Assembly: GCA_007922305.1 (NCBI GenBank)
Contig: ML677333.1
Coordinates: 17,134,676-17,198,675, forward strand
Reading direction: 5' to 3'
Length of the DNA stretch: 64,000 bases
Source of the DNA: Dermatemys mawii
Lineage: Eukaryota; Chordata; Testudines; Dermatemydidae
Shown here: piece after piece, positions 22,168 to 33,490 of the stretch
How positions within the stretch are numbered: the stretch's first letter is position 1
How the letters are laid out: each line of letters opens with the position of its first letter
The notes under the pieces: generated by a model
The model's database searches: none
What the model was told of the DNA's origin: nothing
Seen by the model: only the letters and a program-made list of their open reading frames with translations
Position numbers and translations under genes: made by a program

Positions 22168-22454
22168 GATTCAGTTCTGGTAAGGGTAACTCTGTTCTAT
22201 TCACTAAAGTTTCCTGACTCAGCATCACAGGATTATGATCCATATTCATCCAAAGCAGGGGATGAGAATTTTCTATTTGTATTTGAAGTTATTTCAAATA
22301 AATCACCGGAATGCTCATCAGGGCCAAAAAGGAGGAAAAAAGTTGTACAAAACAAAGGAAAGTCACAGCTGATACATTCTATAAGATATTTATTAGACTG
22401 TATATACAACTGTTTGAACTCTCTGACCAACAGGGGGCCTGATTTTCAGAATTT

Positions 22455-22990
22455 CTGAGAGCCATAAAGTGCAGGACTGGAAGGAACCTCAGTAGGTCAT
22501 CTCATCTAGTCCCCTGCACTTGAGGTAGAATGAAATAATAACTAGACTATTTCTGACAGGTATTTGTCTAATCTGTCCTTAAAAACATCCAGTGACAGAT
22601 TCCACAATCTCCCTAGGCAATTTGTTCCACTGCTTAAATACTCAGACATTAGGAAGTTTTTCCTAATGTCTAACCTAAACCTAAGCCCATTGCTTCTTGT
22701 CCTATCCTCAGAGGTTTAACCTCCTCCTTGAAGTTTTTTTTTATGTACTTAAACTATCATGCCTCCTTTTCTCCAGACTAAACAAACCCATTTTTTCAAT
22801 TTTCCCCCATAGGTCATGTTTTCTTTAATTGCTTTTCTAACTCTTCTCTAGATTTTTTCCAATTTGTCTAGATCTTTCCTGAAAACTTCCTCCAAGGACT
22901 GGACACAATACTCCAGTTGAGGCTTTATCAGTGCAGAGTAGTGTGGAAGAATTATTTCTGATGTCTTGCTTACAACACCCCTACTAACAC
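22455..22990 (-). mobile_element. CR1 LINE 3' part, minus strand
   Basis: The 3' end lies at the left: plus-strand AGGACTGGAAGGAACCTCAG, TAGGTCATCTCATCTAGTCC, the usual reverse complement of a CR1 tail. To the right are blocks for the RT C-terminus (CTCCAGACTAAACAAACCCA, GGACACAATACTCCAGTTGA, the reverse complement of the YCVQFW region). It is diverged and without long frames, and 5'-truncated near 22990. Confidence 0.8.
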
Positions 22991-24119
22991 ATCCCAGAAT
23001 AAATCCACAACTTTGAGTCATTGGGAGATGTGGGACTCAGCATGTATGAAAGCCAGATCCTAAACATGTAAGAGCATATAAGAAAAATGGATTCCACTGT
23101 TGTTTCAGGTCAGCAGTAAGCTGTAGGCTGGCAAAGGACTGCTAAAACTTTGTATGCTCTTCATTAGAATTCATCTGTCCAGTTATGACTATTTAAAATC
23201 AGCAGAAGCTGTTTGATAAACATCATTAGAGTTACAACCAACTCAAACTGGAGACAGAGTTTAGATTCACCTAGACCCATGACCAACTCCAGACAGAAAA
23301 GAGAAATTACAAGAAAATACAACTGGTTTAATCTCAGTTGAATTTCTTTTAGGACAGCCTTTAAGCATTTCAGGTTTCATGCAGGATTGAAGCTATGAGT
23401 GAGCTTAGAGAAGTACAGAAAATTTAGGTCAAGTTCATTTTCATTGACTGGAAAAGAGAAATGTAATTGATCCCTGGAAATAATAATCTATGGAGAGTAT
23501 CACTGCTGCTTCCCCAAGTTTCAGGAGAATCGTGACTGCCTCTACTAAAAAGAACCATTTTCACATACATGGAAGTTATTTATGGTATACGAGTGGTAAG
23601 CAGAATCAGTGAAGGGCTGGAATTATTTTCTTAGTTCAACCATATAGCCTATTGCTCTTAAGAACACCATCTGAAGGGATGGTCCAACCACGCACATTAA
23701 TGAGTCAACACCTTAAAAGCAAATTCCCTGTTGAAAGTCAGCCTTCAGTTTACATCTGCTTACTAATAGGTTACACTGTGATCTGACATTGTTGGGGAAT
23801 AAGTCTCAAACAACATGCAAACAAGTTCTTTGTCCCTTCCCTGGATTGTCCTGGTAAAGAAAGAAAAAGATTAAAACAAAAATCAGATTATCAGTCTAAG
23901 GCTGGACCCTTACAGCGGTCACTATCAGTGTGATGTAGTGCCATGTGTTGCCATACCATGGTATCTAAGACCCCACCATTGACTACACTACAGCCTATAA
24001 AGTAACTATTTATAAAAGATTATGTTTGTATAGTGACCACTGTATCCTTGGGCTATCTTCAAAAAAGGCTAATCAGGAAGATGACTGGTCCATTAATATC
24101 CAGGAATGGAAGAATTTCC
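22991..24119. other. Unique noncoding DNA
   Basis: No feature recognised. Confidence 0.5.
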
Positions 24120-24300
24120 TCAGGGTCGGGGCATTGGATTTGGAATTAGAAGATCTGCATTCTATTTCCATCTTGAACATGAACCTGCTGTGTGACCGTA
24201 GACAATAATTTTGTCCTCTGTGTGTCGCTTTCCCATCTCAGCTTTAGTTTCTCTTACCCATTTAGACTGTAAGTTCATTGGGGTAACTATGTATGCAAAC
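24120..24300 (+). repeat. MIR-type SINE
   Basis: GAAGATCTGCATTCTATTTCCA, then CCTGCTGTGTGACCGTAGAC, then TCTGTGTGTCGCTTTCCCAT, CTCAGCTTTAGTTTCTC and TAGACTGTAAGTTCATTGGG follow the order of the MIR core ('ctgtgtgaccttgggcaa', 'cctcagtttccccatct', 'gactgtgagctcctt'). The frame at 24026-24208 lies over it and is not a gene. Confidence 0.7.
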
Positions 24301-25325
24301 CATCCACTTTCAGGGGACTAAAAATCCCCTTGAAGAAAGGCTGCGAGGAGGGGGGGAGAGATTTTCACGTGAGCACATATCAGTTGAATAAGTTATGTAG
24401 ACATTTCACGTGCACTTCTTGATTCAACAAACTCTTTATTCAGCAGCATTATGATGTCTGAGTGTACGCCTCTTCAAGAAAAAGGCTTGGGAGACTGAGT
24501 AAAAAAAGTGTTTGCCCACTAATCTGACCCTTGCCTACGGACATTGAGTGATATTCAATTGTGAAGCATGCCCAGAGTGAGTTAAGCAACAGTCTTGCAG
24601 TCATATTTTAACTGGGGCGCATAAGTTTGGCTGTCCCAGCATGGCAATAAAATTGAGATTGATGAGCATAGGATCTCTGAACAGAAAATATATTTGTCCC
24701 TTTCTTTTTTTCTTCTTATGTGTAAAATGACTCAACAGCTGTGCTTAAAGATGCAGCAGAGGCTAGGAAGAGGTGGTGAGGAAGCAATGGGAGGCCCCAA
24801 CTTCTCATTTGTCTATGAATGTTAAAAACAAGACCCTCATCCTTACAGAAACACATAGGCTTAAAAACATTTTGTAACTCTACAGCATGCAACTGTTCAG
24901 GAAGAGAAAATATCTCCTCAGTTATATGTGAGGAGAAGTGGTGATCACAAGATCTGGGGCGTTTTCAGGTCATCTAAAAATAATGTAAACTTTATTAATC
25001 TTGGAATATCAAGGGAATTTACATGGAACAAAAACCGTTCAGTGCAAATACCCACAGTATTTTTTGAACACATGATTTTTCATGTGATTATACTGATGAG
25101 AAAAAAAATTCCAGCAGATAGTACTTGCCCTTTACAAGGGTCTGGGGCCTGCAAAGGAGCAGTATTGTTTGCTGTATCATCTATTCAGAAGCACAATCTG
25201 TGATTACACAGAGTCTATACTTTTAGGACCAGACCCTCCAGTAGTATATGTTGGTACAGCTCCACTGACTTCAGGGATTTCACATGATATTTATCTGGGT
25301 CTAGACAAGTGACATTCAGACTCTA

Positions 25326-25367
<42 letters not shown>
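25326..25367. repeat. (AAT)n microsatellite
   Basis: About 14 AAT units, ending directly at the PLE tail that begins at 25370. PLE insertions commonly end in simple repeats, so this tract may mark the 3' junction of the minus-strand PLE. Confidence 0.9.
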
Positions 25368-25369
<2 letters not shown>

Positions 25370-25370
<1 letters not shown>

Positions 25371-25516
25371 AAGTCCTTGGGGCACCTTAGAGACTAACAA
25401 ATTTATTTGGGCATAAGCATTTGTGGGTTAGAACCCACTTAATCAGATGCATGGAGTGAAAAATTCAGTAGGCAGGTATAAATATACAGCACATGAAAAG
25501 ATGGGAGTTGCCTTAC
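25370..25516 (-). mobile_element. PLE 3' tail, minus strand
   Basis: Reverse-complemented, it reads CTGATTAAGTGGGTTCTAACCCACAAATGCTTATGCCC, then TTAGTCTCTAAGGTGCCCC. This is the PLE terminus found at 20411-20500 and 45630-45740, preceded by the TATAAATATACCTGCC region also seen at 34850 and 35160. The stem pair GTGGGTT / AACCCAC is kept. The CTGATGA box has changed to CTGATTA and GAAA to AAAT. Confidence 0.8.
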
Positions 25517-25524
25517 TGCCACCA

Positions 25525-26165
25525 CCCTCCTAGTGAAATAGTGTTTCCTAATATGCAACCTACCCATCCCCCACTGCAACTTGAGACCATTGCTCCTTTT
25601 TCTGTCATCTGTCACCACTGAGAACATCCAAGCTCCATTCTCTTTGGAACCCCCTTTCAGGTAGTTGAAGGCTGTTATCAAACTCCCCCTCACTCTTCTG
25701 CAGACTAAACAAGCCCAGTTTCTTCTGCTTCTCCTCATAAGTCATGTGCCCCAGCCCCCTGATCATTTTCACTGCCCTCTGCTGGACTCTCTCCAATTTG
25801 TCCACATCCTTTCTTTAGTGGGGGGCCTAAAACTGGATGCAATACTCCAGATGTGGCCTCACCAATAGAGGGAAATAATCACTTCCCTCCATCTGCTGGC
25901 AGTGCTCCTAGTAATGCAGCTCAATATGCTGTTAGCCTTCTTGGCAACAAGGGCACACTACTGACTCATATCCAGCTTCTGATACACTGCAATCCCCAAA
26001 TCCTTTTCTGTAGAACTGCTGCTTAGTCAGTCAGTCCCCAACCTGACTGATTCCCTCCTAAGTGAAGGCCACTGCATTTTTACTTGTTGAACCTCATCAG
26101 ATTTCTTTTGGCCCAATCCTTCAGTTGTCTAGTTCATGCTGAACACTATCCCTATCCTTCATGTT
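25525..26165 (-). mobile_element. CR1 LINE RT segment, minus strand
   Basis: Decayed chicken-type CR1 ORF2 C-terminus. Minus-strand frames 25805-25605 and 25738-25439 give KLERVQQRAVKMIRGLGHM, TYEEKQKKLGLFSLQK, and [18 protein letters not shown]. Continuing right, reverse-complement blocks match the region upstream (GTGCCCTTGTTGCCAAGAAG, RNLMRF area). The frame is broken at least twice. The 3' UTR is missing, because the sequence is replaced by the PLE tail at 25516. Confidence 0.85.
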
Positions 26166-27671
26166 TCAGAACTTCACTCCTTGAATGGTTAGAAACCTTC
26201 TAAATCATATCCTTTGACAATGATTTATCATTGGCATTATTAGTTTGCTAACATTTGTACTGTTATTCCTTGAACCATGAAGTTCAAAGTCAAACATTAT
26301 GGAAAAAAGATTTTTATTTAACATTCTTATGTGATCATTCAGCCATGAAGAATCTGGATAAATCATATTTTTGACCAGTTTTCACAAATGCAGTTTGAAT
26401 CCCACCCCATCTTTCTGTTCCCTATGAGTGTTTCAGAGAGGTTAGCTATGTCTTAGGCTTCTGAACCAATTCAGAACTTACTTTATAGCCAATTCTAAGG
26501 ATAAAGCAGATATTAGTAGGTTACTTAATGGACTGGGCTGTATTATTGAGTCTTCAGCTATTTGCAATATCCTGTGTGTTCATAACAAAAGAGGTGTTGA
26601 GATAACATACTTGATGAGGAGAAGCAGGGGGTGAGAATAGACCCAGGGGCACGCGTGATTCTCAAAGAGAAAAAGCTATTAGGAGATCTAGAGAAATGCT
26701 GCACGCTGTTGACCTAAGATATCAGCCCTTCTGTAATACTAATTTGAACAGTGATCTAGTATAGCAAGACAGCAATGCTGCAGTTAAACTAGCACAAATC
26801 AGCACAGCCAGAAAGCTTCTTAGAGGGAAGCTGGAGAAAACAGAGTTATGTAAGTTGGAATTGTTTTAAGCAAGCTAGCAGGAGTAATGGACAGTACCCT
26901 TTGGCAAGTGGACAGAGAGTGGTTGTATAGTCTCTTTGAAATGTTAATTCCTTGATTACAAATTGTAGTCTAATTTGGTAAGTGATTTTCTCCTGGACGT
27001 ATTGGACTGGAAGATATATAGAAACTGCAATTTGAATGTGAAAACGTTATAACACTACCATGGGTCTCTCAGGAATTTCCAGCATGAAATCAAGGAAGTT
27101 TCACCCATACGACCTCCATCTACAGCCACCGTTTTGGATCTGAAGCTTGAAATAAATCAAAAAACCTTATGAATAGTGATCACACTTGAAGCATTCCTTC
27201 TGAACACCTTCATAAATACCTTAATCCTGATAAGCACAAAAGCTCTTGGCAAACTGTGGATCCAATCATAATTCAGACAACACTTTCACTGAAGCAAATA
27301 GGAATTTCATCTGTACAAAGACATCCCAATTAGCCCTTATTCATTGTACAGACAAGTCACCACTCATGTAAAATTCACTCACCCCTCTGGAAGGGAATGC
27401 AGCAGCCATTAATGCACAGCAGCACCACAGTAATAGAACAAAGATGACATGGAAACTTGAGGTGGAATTCTGTTCTCCAGATATTTTTTTGTTTTGTTTT
27501 CATGCGTGACCAGCTACCACCAGATCTGGCCTGATTCAGATGTGGCATCTAGAAATAAGAGAGTGACTTTATTCAGAAGGCCTGTTGGTAATAAGATCAA
27601 TCAGTTCAAAATGATGTGAACCTCCTTAAAGAAATTTAAAAAATGCTGGGGAATGCATTATACAGTCTCAA
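26166..27671. other. Unique noncoding DNA
   Basis: No gene, repeat family or RNA recognised. Confidence 0.5.
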
Positions 27672-27890
27672 GCCTTGTCTACAATCACATTTGTATGAGT
27701 TTAAGTAAAGTAATGCTTTAAAGCCAGGTTATTTAAGCCAGCACAAAGCCCCATGGAGACTCTCTTAAAATCAATTTTAGAGTGGCATATTTTAATTTAA
27801 CTTAATTTGGTAAAGAAAAAAACAGATTAAGCTAAATCAAAATAAGATAACCAAACCAATTTAATAGTGTCTATATGGGATTTTGCATCA
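27672..27890. mobile_element. Putative MITE (AGCCTTGTCTACA end)
   Basis: It starts with AAGCCTTGTCTACAATCACA and has TAGTGTCTATATGGGATTTTG near the right side. The interior contains many TTTAA-rich inverted blocks (TTAATTTAACTTAATTTGG, AATCAAAATAAGATAACC). This layout resembles a reptile MITE group whose ends read GTCTACAC. The right terminus and TSD are not resolved. Confidence 0.45.
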
Positions 27891-28426
27891 GCTTAAAAAT
27901 ATTATTGAAACTAATGAAATTTTTGTGCATAGACAAAGATGTCATAGCTTTAATTTCTGGGTTTCTAGAACATGAACATAATGTGGTATCAACTACCAGG
28001 AAAACTGTGGGTCATTTTAGTCAGTTTTTCATACACACACCACTGTCCCCCATCTTTAAATATTGTTTGTTTGCAGGCAAAACACAAGCTGGCCAAACAG
28101 AGAATCCAGGATGGAAACTACTTTGTCTATGTTAGGGGGCTTTACCAAATAGAAACATACTATTCAGGCATACTGCTTAGTACAGCTAGTTGAAATTTTG
28201 ACTGAAGAATTCCCTCAATGAAATAAAGGGTTACACCAGTCATTTTTTAACATTTCAGGATTTAAATGTTTTGGAACTTTCCTTATTTCAACTTTTTGTC
28301 CTATTCCGGGACTAAAAGAAATGTTTCTGAGGGACAGAAAATTCAATTTTCTAAGTACTTCCACTGCCTAGAAAATGCTTCTTTCCCTACCACCATCTCA
28401 TTAGTAGTCAATATATTGGTTTATGC

Positions 28427-28949
28427 CAGGGGTCTCAATCATGCGGCCCATGGGCCACATATGGTCTGCGAAGCCCTTCCCTGTGGCCCATCAAGCTCTC
28501 TGGCACCCCCTCATAGCAGTTTCCAGGAGGGAGGGGCCAGAAGCTGTCTAGGTTTTCCTTCTCAGCGGCAGTAAGCCAGGTTCCCCACCACCCTCCTGAC
28601 TCCCTCTGTGGGAGACTTACCATTCCTGGCCACCGCTGCAGAGGGCTCCTGCAAAGCGCCGCCCAAGCTCGTTCATGGAGGCTGCAGCAGCAGCGCCTGG
28701 AAGCCAGGGCTTGGCAGTGGCCCAGCCAAGGCGCTTCACAGGAGCCCTCTGTTGGCGGTGCCTACTGCTTTCCAGGAGGGAGCGGGGAGCTGTGTGCTCA
28801 GAAGAGGAGGCAGGGCAGGGGCAGGACTTCATGGAAGGATTGGAGTGTGGGTGGGGGCAGTGGGGGGGGGGGATGTCAGTGATGAGGCCCTCAGGCCAGT
28901 GCACTAGTCCTCATGCAGCCCTCGTGGTCATTTGAGTTTGAGACCCCTG
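28427..28949. mobile_element. hAT-type non-autonomous element (523 bp)
   Basis: Terminal inverted repeats CAGGGGTCTCAATCATG and, from the right end, CAGGGGTCTCAAACTC. The flanks are an 8-bp duplication with one mismatch: GTTTATGC (28419-28426) and TTTTATGC (28950-28957). The interior is GC-rich (GCGGCCCATGGGCCACATAT, a purine-rich stretch at 28780-28880) with several overlapping frames on both strands that have no motif and reflect composition. No transposase is present. Confidence 0.85.
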
Positions 28950-29091
28950 TTTTATGCAACATCTGCTTATCAAAACCTTCACAAGAGAGCTATCTTCTCT
29001 GTTAGCGCCACTCAGTCAAGTAATACTTATAATTTCTATGGCTTATGGAACATCAAATAATTCTAATAAGACATGTTGATCAGATGGATGG

Positions 29092-29808
29092 TGTGACGGA
29101 GTAGGAATGCTCTTAATGGTTTCTCTGTCTATTGTGTGGCGATGTCCATACCTGAAGCTGTAACTTGACTTCAAGGGTTTGCAGCAACTTAATTTACTAC
29201 CAGCAGGTCCCACAGTTGTCACGGAGTCCCTGGGGCGATGCTCTGGAACTGTTCCCTATGAAGCCAGTCAGGACTCTGGGGGGAAGCTTCCTCTCCGTAA
29301 ACAGCCTGTCTTCAAGGCTAGGAGCTTCACAGGTTACTCTGCTTCCACCTTCCTGGGTCTGACCTCGGAGTACTTAGCACCTTCTGCCCCTCCATGCGCT
29401 TCCCCCAGTGAACCCGCCCAGGCGGGATCCTGGGGGAGCCCGTGGATGCTGCACCCCAACTTCACAGTCAGATGTGACTCTCAGCAAGCCAGTAAAACAG
29501 AGGTTTATTAGATGACCGGTACATGGTCTAACACAGACCGTACAGTGAACATGAGCCCTCAGCTGGATCTATTTTGGGGGCCAGAGAGCCAGATAGCTCC
29601 TCTGCCCTTCTCTGCCTGACTCCAGCCAGCTTCAGACTGAAACTCACTCCCCAGCCCCTCCCCTGCTTTCCTTGCTTTGTCTCCTTCCCTGGGCTAGGAG
29701 ATATCACCTGACCTCCCTCCAACAGTTGGAGTCGAGTTACAGCTTCAGGTATGGACATCGCCACACAATAGTCAGAGGAACCATTAAGAGCGTTCCTACT
29801 CCATCACA
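29092..29808. mobile_element. Element with about 80-bp inverted ends (TGTGAYGGAG)
   Basis: The left end begins TGTGACGGAGTAGGAATGCT and the right end, reverse-complemented, TGTGATGGAGTAGGAACGCT. Pairing continues for about 80 bp (through GTCCATACCTGAAGCTGTAA) with around seven mismatches. The 717-bp body is GC-rich and has no credible gene. No clear duplication: the flanks GATGGATGG and GACGGACAA agree in 6 of 9 positions. It could be a fold-back DNA transposon or two terminal segments of a TGTGAC-ended element joined head to head. Confidence 0.75.
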
Positions 29809-30646
29809 GACGGACAATCAATAGAAAGATGAAATGTCAGCAGACACACTCAGAAGACTGATTAGCTACAGAGTGATGCCAAATTAGAAAAGAGAATCAT
29901 ACCCATATATTACGCACTTTCCACACTTGTGTACTTTGTGCAGCCTTTCCAACTTCTACTACCAGACAGAAGACTCATGCGATAGGGAAACAAGCAAAAG
30001 AGAAGAACAACTACATGGCAGAGTCTACTGTACAGTCTTCACACAAAGCACTGGCAGCAACTGCTTCAAAAACTTTACTCCACTCAACATTTCCCAGCAG
30101 CAACACACTGATTCATGGCATTACAGGCATCAGCCTTGCACAAAAATAGTCTTCTTTGCCAGTCTGAGCAATCCAGGCATGAAATGGTATGTTCTTACAT
30201 CAATGAGCCACTTAAGAGATTTGCAAGCTGTCCATTGAAATGCTGGAAAAAGAATTAGTCATGCTGGACTGACCGAGAAGGTTTGCCCTTTGAATTCATA
30301 AACTATCCTCCAACAAATGTAGAGTCTGACTGGATATTTAGCACAGGAAATTCTGCAGCAGATCTGAGATCCAGATTGCCACTAGACAATGAAGAGCACC
30401 TAGCAGCTTTGAAAGTCAACCTTGCAAGATTTAAATATACGTGACTGTAGGCCTGCTGCAGACTCTATGGCTAATTAATTGGATGCCATCTACAGTACTT
30501 GTGTCAGAGGCTGTTCTTTACCCAGTCCATTGCCCAACCTCACTTTTCTTTCCTTGCAAGTGAGGACACTTGGAGACAAGTCTGTTGCCATGCCTCTGGT
30601 ACATTACTATGTGTTCAGCTGCCCTAGTGGGTATCTATTTCAATAG
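29809..30646. other. Unique noncoding DNA
   Basis: The frame 29927-30238 has no motif. No repeat was recognised. Confidence 0.5.
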
Positions 30647-30660
30647 CAAGGATGTGATTA

Positions 30661-30880
30661 CAGAAGTGACAAAGAGTCCTGTGGCATCTTAAAGACTAAG
30701 TAAAGTTTTAGAGCATAAGCTTTCGTGGGCTAATACCCACTTCGTCGGATGCAACCAACGAAGTGGGTATTAGCCCACGAAAGCTTATGCTCTAAAACTT
30801 TACTTAGTCTTTAAGGTGCCACCGGACTCTTTGTCATTTCTGCAATTCCAGACTAACACGGCTACCCCTCTGATTCTTGA
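30661..30880 (+). mobile_element. Palindromic PLE-end insertion, copy B (220 bp)
   Basis: The left arm (30661-30743) and right arm (about 30758-30838) are near-perfect reverse complements, sharing CGTGGGCTAATACCCACTTC / GAAGTGGGTATTAGCCCACG. A loop of about 14 bases lies around CGGATGCAACCA. The right arm continues 40 bases further into TGCAATTCCAGACTAACACG and GCTACCCCTCTGATTCTT. The flanks are a perfect 14-bp duplication, CAAGGATGTGATTA (30647-30660, 30881-30894). This makes it a single insertion event, not two independent ones. Confidence 0.92.
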
Positions 30881-30894
30881 CAAGGATGTGATTA

Positions 30895-32451
30895 ATCTGT
30901 TCCAGTAACATACATAGTGCTCTAAAGCAAGTGTATATAGATTAAGCTAAAGTTTCACTGCTGCTGATTCCCTCCACAAATAACTGGGCAACAGATTCCA
31001 GAATTCAGGTCTGTGAAAACTTTGGGTCCACATTACCCGCCTCACTCATCCAAATTTGAGAGTGATAAGTCCTCAGGCTTTGCTGGGGTTCAGAGTGAGC
31101 AGAGCAGGATGACTGAGCTGAACTATAGCCTGCTCACTCCCACTATCTGCAAGAGCTCTGCTGGTTACAGATTTTCCACACCACCTTTAGAGGCATTATC
31201 CATTCAAGAACCAAAGAGAATAGGGATGGATAGATTAGACACTTGACTTTCAACACATGGGTGCAATGGTGTTTCTAATTTGTTTAGCGCATCATAATTA
31301 AGGAGATTGCAATTTACTCACAACTATACATCAGTAATTAATTACCGGTTCCTTGCAAGTATGCAAGGCCATAATTCAAACTTCTGACTGGCCATTTAGG
31401 TCACATGGTATGTTTGTTTCTTGGCTGGATGACCAAGAAATTGATTTTGTTCTATTCAGGTTCTTACACTGCACTCATCACCATAGCACCTGAGTGTTAA
31501 GAATAAGATTTCTGGTGAAGAAATTCATAAATATAAATCTGTAATTCATTTTCCATTAATACTCTGCAATATTTCCCTTTCAGAGAACATTCCTACCAGT
31601 AAAACTTACCCACTGGAGTATTTCCTGACATCATAAGGAGCCCACATAAAAAGATGTATTCATTTAAAAATTAAAATATTTGCAAGAGGCTTTTTTGCAG
31701 TAGTCATCTCCATTTTCAGGACCAGATGCAAGCAGGACACTGCCAGAGTAAGCCACAAGCTGATATCCTGCACTAAGCATTGAGAAATATTATGAGCAGG
31801 GAACAAAGTGACAACACCAATATTAAAGGCAGAGATGTGCAAAGAGCAGTGAAGAGGCCATTGGCAGTGTGATATCAGATCCCTACACATGAAACAAAAC
31901 AGGATAGTTGAGAATTAGAGAGTACTAAAAGGTACTGGTGACTAAACCATAAATTCAGGCTGCATTCTCGTTGCTTAATAGGTCACCAGAACTTTTTGAT
32001 GGCAACTCAGCGCCATAACTCAGTTATCCAAATAATTTTATGAGCTTAAAATGTTCAGTCAGACTTTCATAACTGAAGGAACTGACGTCTGTAGGCTTTT
32101 AATTTATATGGTTGCAAGTTACTAATTACAGATTATGGTTGTTCACAAGTTTTGCTAGTGAAAAAAATTCAGCATATTTCTGTCTGTCTGTCTGTCTCAC
32201 CCTCCCTCCTCCTCTGCTTTTACCTTGGCCAGGACCTTGCAAATTTTGGGCCAATCCTGCAAATTTATTTATTTTGATTCATATAAATATTAAGAGCTTT
32301 TGATTCTTATGCAATTAGATCCATTGAAGCCATTACTCACAACAGAGTTTGCAGGATCAGTCCCTTACTTTCTAAATGCAATGCTTATGATTGGTAGGAT
32401 AGCACTGAGTTATGATATACATCCACTTCTCTCTGCTGCTATTAGCTTATG
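30895..32451. other. Unique noncoding DNA
   Basis: There is a short TCTG tetranucleotide run near 32179-32196 (TCTGTCTGTCTGTCTG). No gene or repeat family was otherwise recognised. Confidence 0.5.
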
Positions 32452-32808
32452 AGGGGTCTCTAAACTACGGCCCAGGGGCTGGATCCAGCCCGCGGCTTTG
32501 ATTTGTCCCGCCCTCCAGCTGAGCAGGCATGTGGAGAAGCCGCCGCTGCCCCACCCCGCAAGCTGCTGCTGGCAGCCTGATGTGCAGAGGGGTGAGTGCC
32601 CCCGCAGCAGCGGACAGAGGAATAAAGGGGGGGGGGGTGCATGGCAGTGGCCAGAGGGCAAAGCGGGAAGGGGGGACGCAGCAGCGGCCAGAGAAGCAAA
32701 GGTGGGGGGGAATTTTGCATATATTGCGTTTTTTCACAGTTGATTCAGCCCGCGAAGCCCCTTCAAAAATCTAATATGGCCTTGTCCCATAAAGTTTGGA
32801 GACCCCTG
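32452..32808. mobile_element. hAT-type non-autonomous element (357 bp)
   Basis: The left end AGGGGTCTCTAAACTACGGCC and the reverse complement of the right end, CAGGGGTCTCCAAACTTT, form terminal inverted repeats. The duplicated flank is GCTTATG (32445-32451 and 32809-32815), 7 bp exact or 8 bp with one mismatch. The GC-rich interior carries several short two-strand frames without motifs. The terminus resembles that of 28427-28949, but the interior is different. Confidence 0.82.
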
Positions 32809-33224
32809 GCTTATGTAAATCAATAGTGGATATACTAACATAAAAGGGTCCAACCATTACCAGGAAACATGTCGCCCTGAAAGCACACCACATACTCAAA
32901 CAGTCACAATCAGGCAACACACTGACATCAGTGCTGGGACATCCTCAAGAAAGAAAATTATTTGGATTAGGAAGTTAATTAATTTGAGCCACAACTGTTA
33001 AGTCACTCGAAAAATCATATAAATTTCACTGTTCCAACCAACCAGTTAGGATGTTACAAGTTAATTAGTACCTGAGGTATCTCTCACTCCTTCCACCCCA
33101 ATCCATAGGAAGAAAAATCACGTTGGGCGCAAATGTGCCCAGTTTTATTTTTAAAATCAAATGAATAAGCCAACCTCTTCCATTGCTAACAGGAATAGTA
33201 TCCTAGGAACAAATTAGAACCAGG

Positions 33225-33318
33225 TTCTGATGACACATAGAGTAGCATAACACTGTTAACTTCTATTGAGTTACTCCCATATTATACTAGTGTAAAGGAG
33301 ATCAGTATCAGGCCCTAA
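33225..33318. repeat. Ancient TTACAC-family repeat
   Basis: CAGGTTCTGATGACACATAG, ACTTCTATTGAGTTACTCCC and ACTAGTGTAAAGGAGATCAG reproduce the block order of the copy at 14462-14537. Confidence 0.5.
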
Positions 33319-33319
33319 G

Positions 33320-33490
33320 AAGTCTAAGTGTAATGTTGACAGACGCTGATCGTTGGCAGGTAGGATTGAACCAGGGACGTCTGGAGCTTAGTGCATGAGC
33401 CTCTACCACATGAGCCAAAAGCAACTTGCTCTTAGTTAAGGCTCAAGAGCAGACTCATTCTCTAAGTGGTCTCGGTTCCACTAGCTGGGA
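33320..33490 (-). repeat. tRNA-like SINE or tRNA-derived segment
   Basis: On the minus strand there is an A-box-like TGGCTCATGTGGTAGAGG (33417-33400) and a good B box GGTTCAATCC (33372-33363), about 54 nt apart end to end, as in a tRNA. The tRNA-like fold is poor (weak anticodon and T stems), so this is not a working tRNA gene. About 65 bp precede it and more sequence follows, as in a tRNA-derived SINE. Turtles do have tRNA-derived SINEs, but I cannot assign this one to a named family. Confidence 0.6.

Noticed and set aside
28435..28935. Cluster of frames on both strands with Ala/Gly/Arg-rich products
   Set aside because: They lie wholly inside the hAT-type element 28427-28949 and follow its GC-rich composition; no transposase or other motif.
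32410..32826. Multiple overlapping frames on both strands
   Set aside because: Same reason: interior of the hAT-type element 32452-32808.
33320..33490. A functional tRNA gene on the minus strand
   Set aside because: A and B boxes are present but the anticodon and T stems do not pair well and the sequence lies within a longer repeat-like unit.
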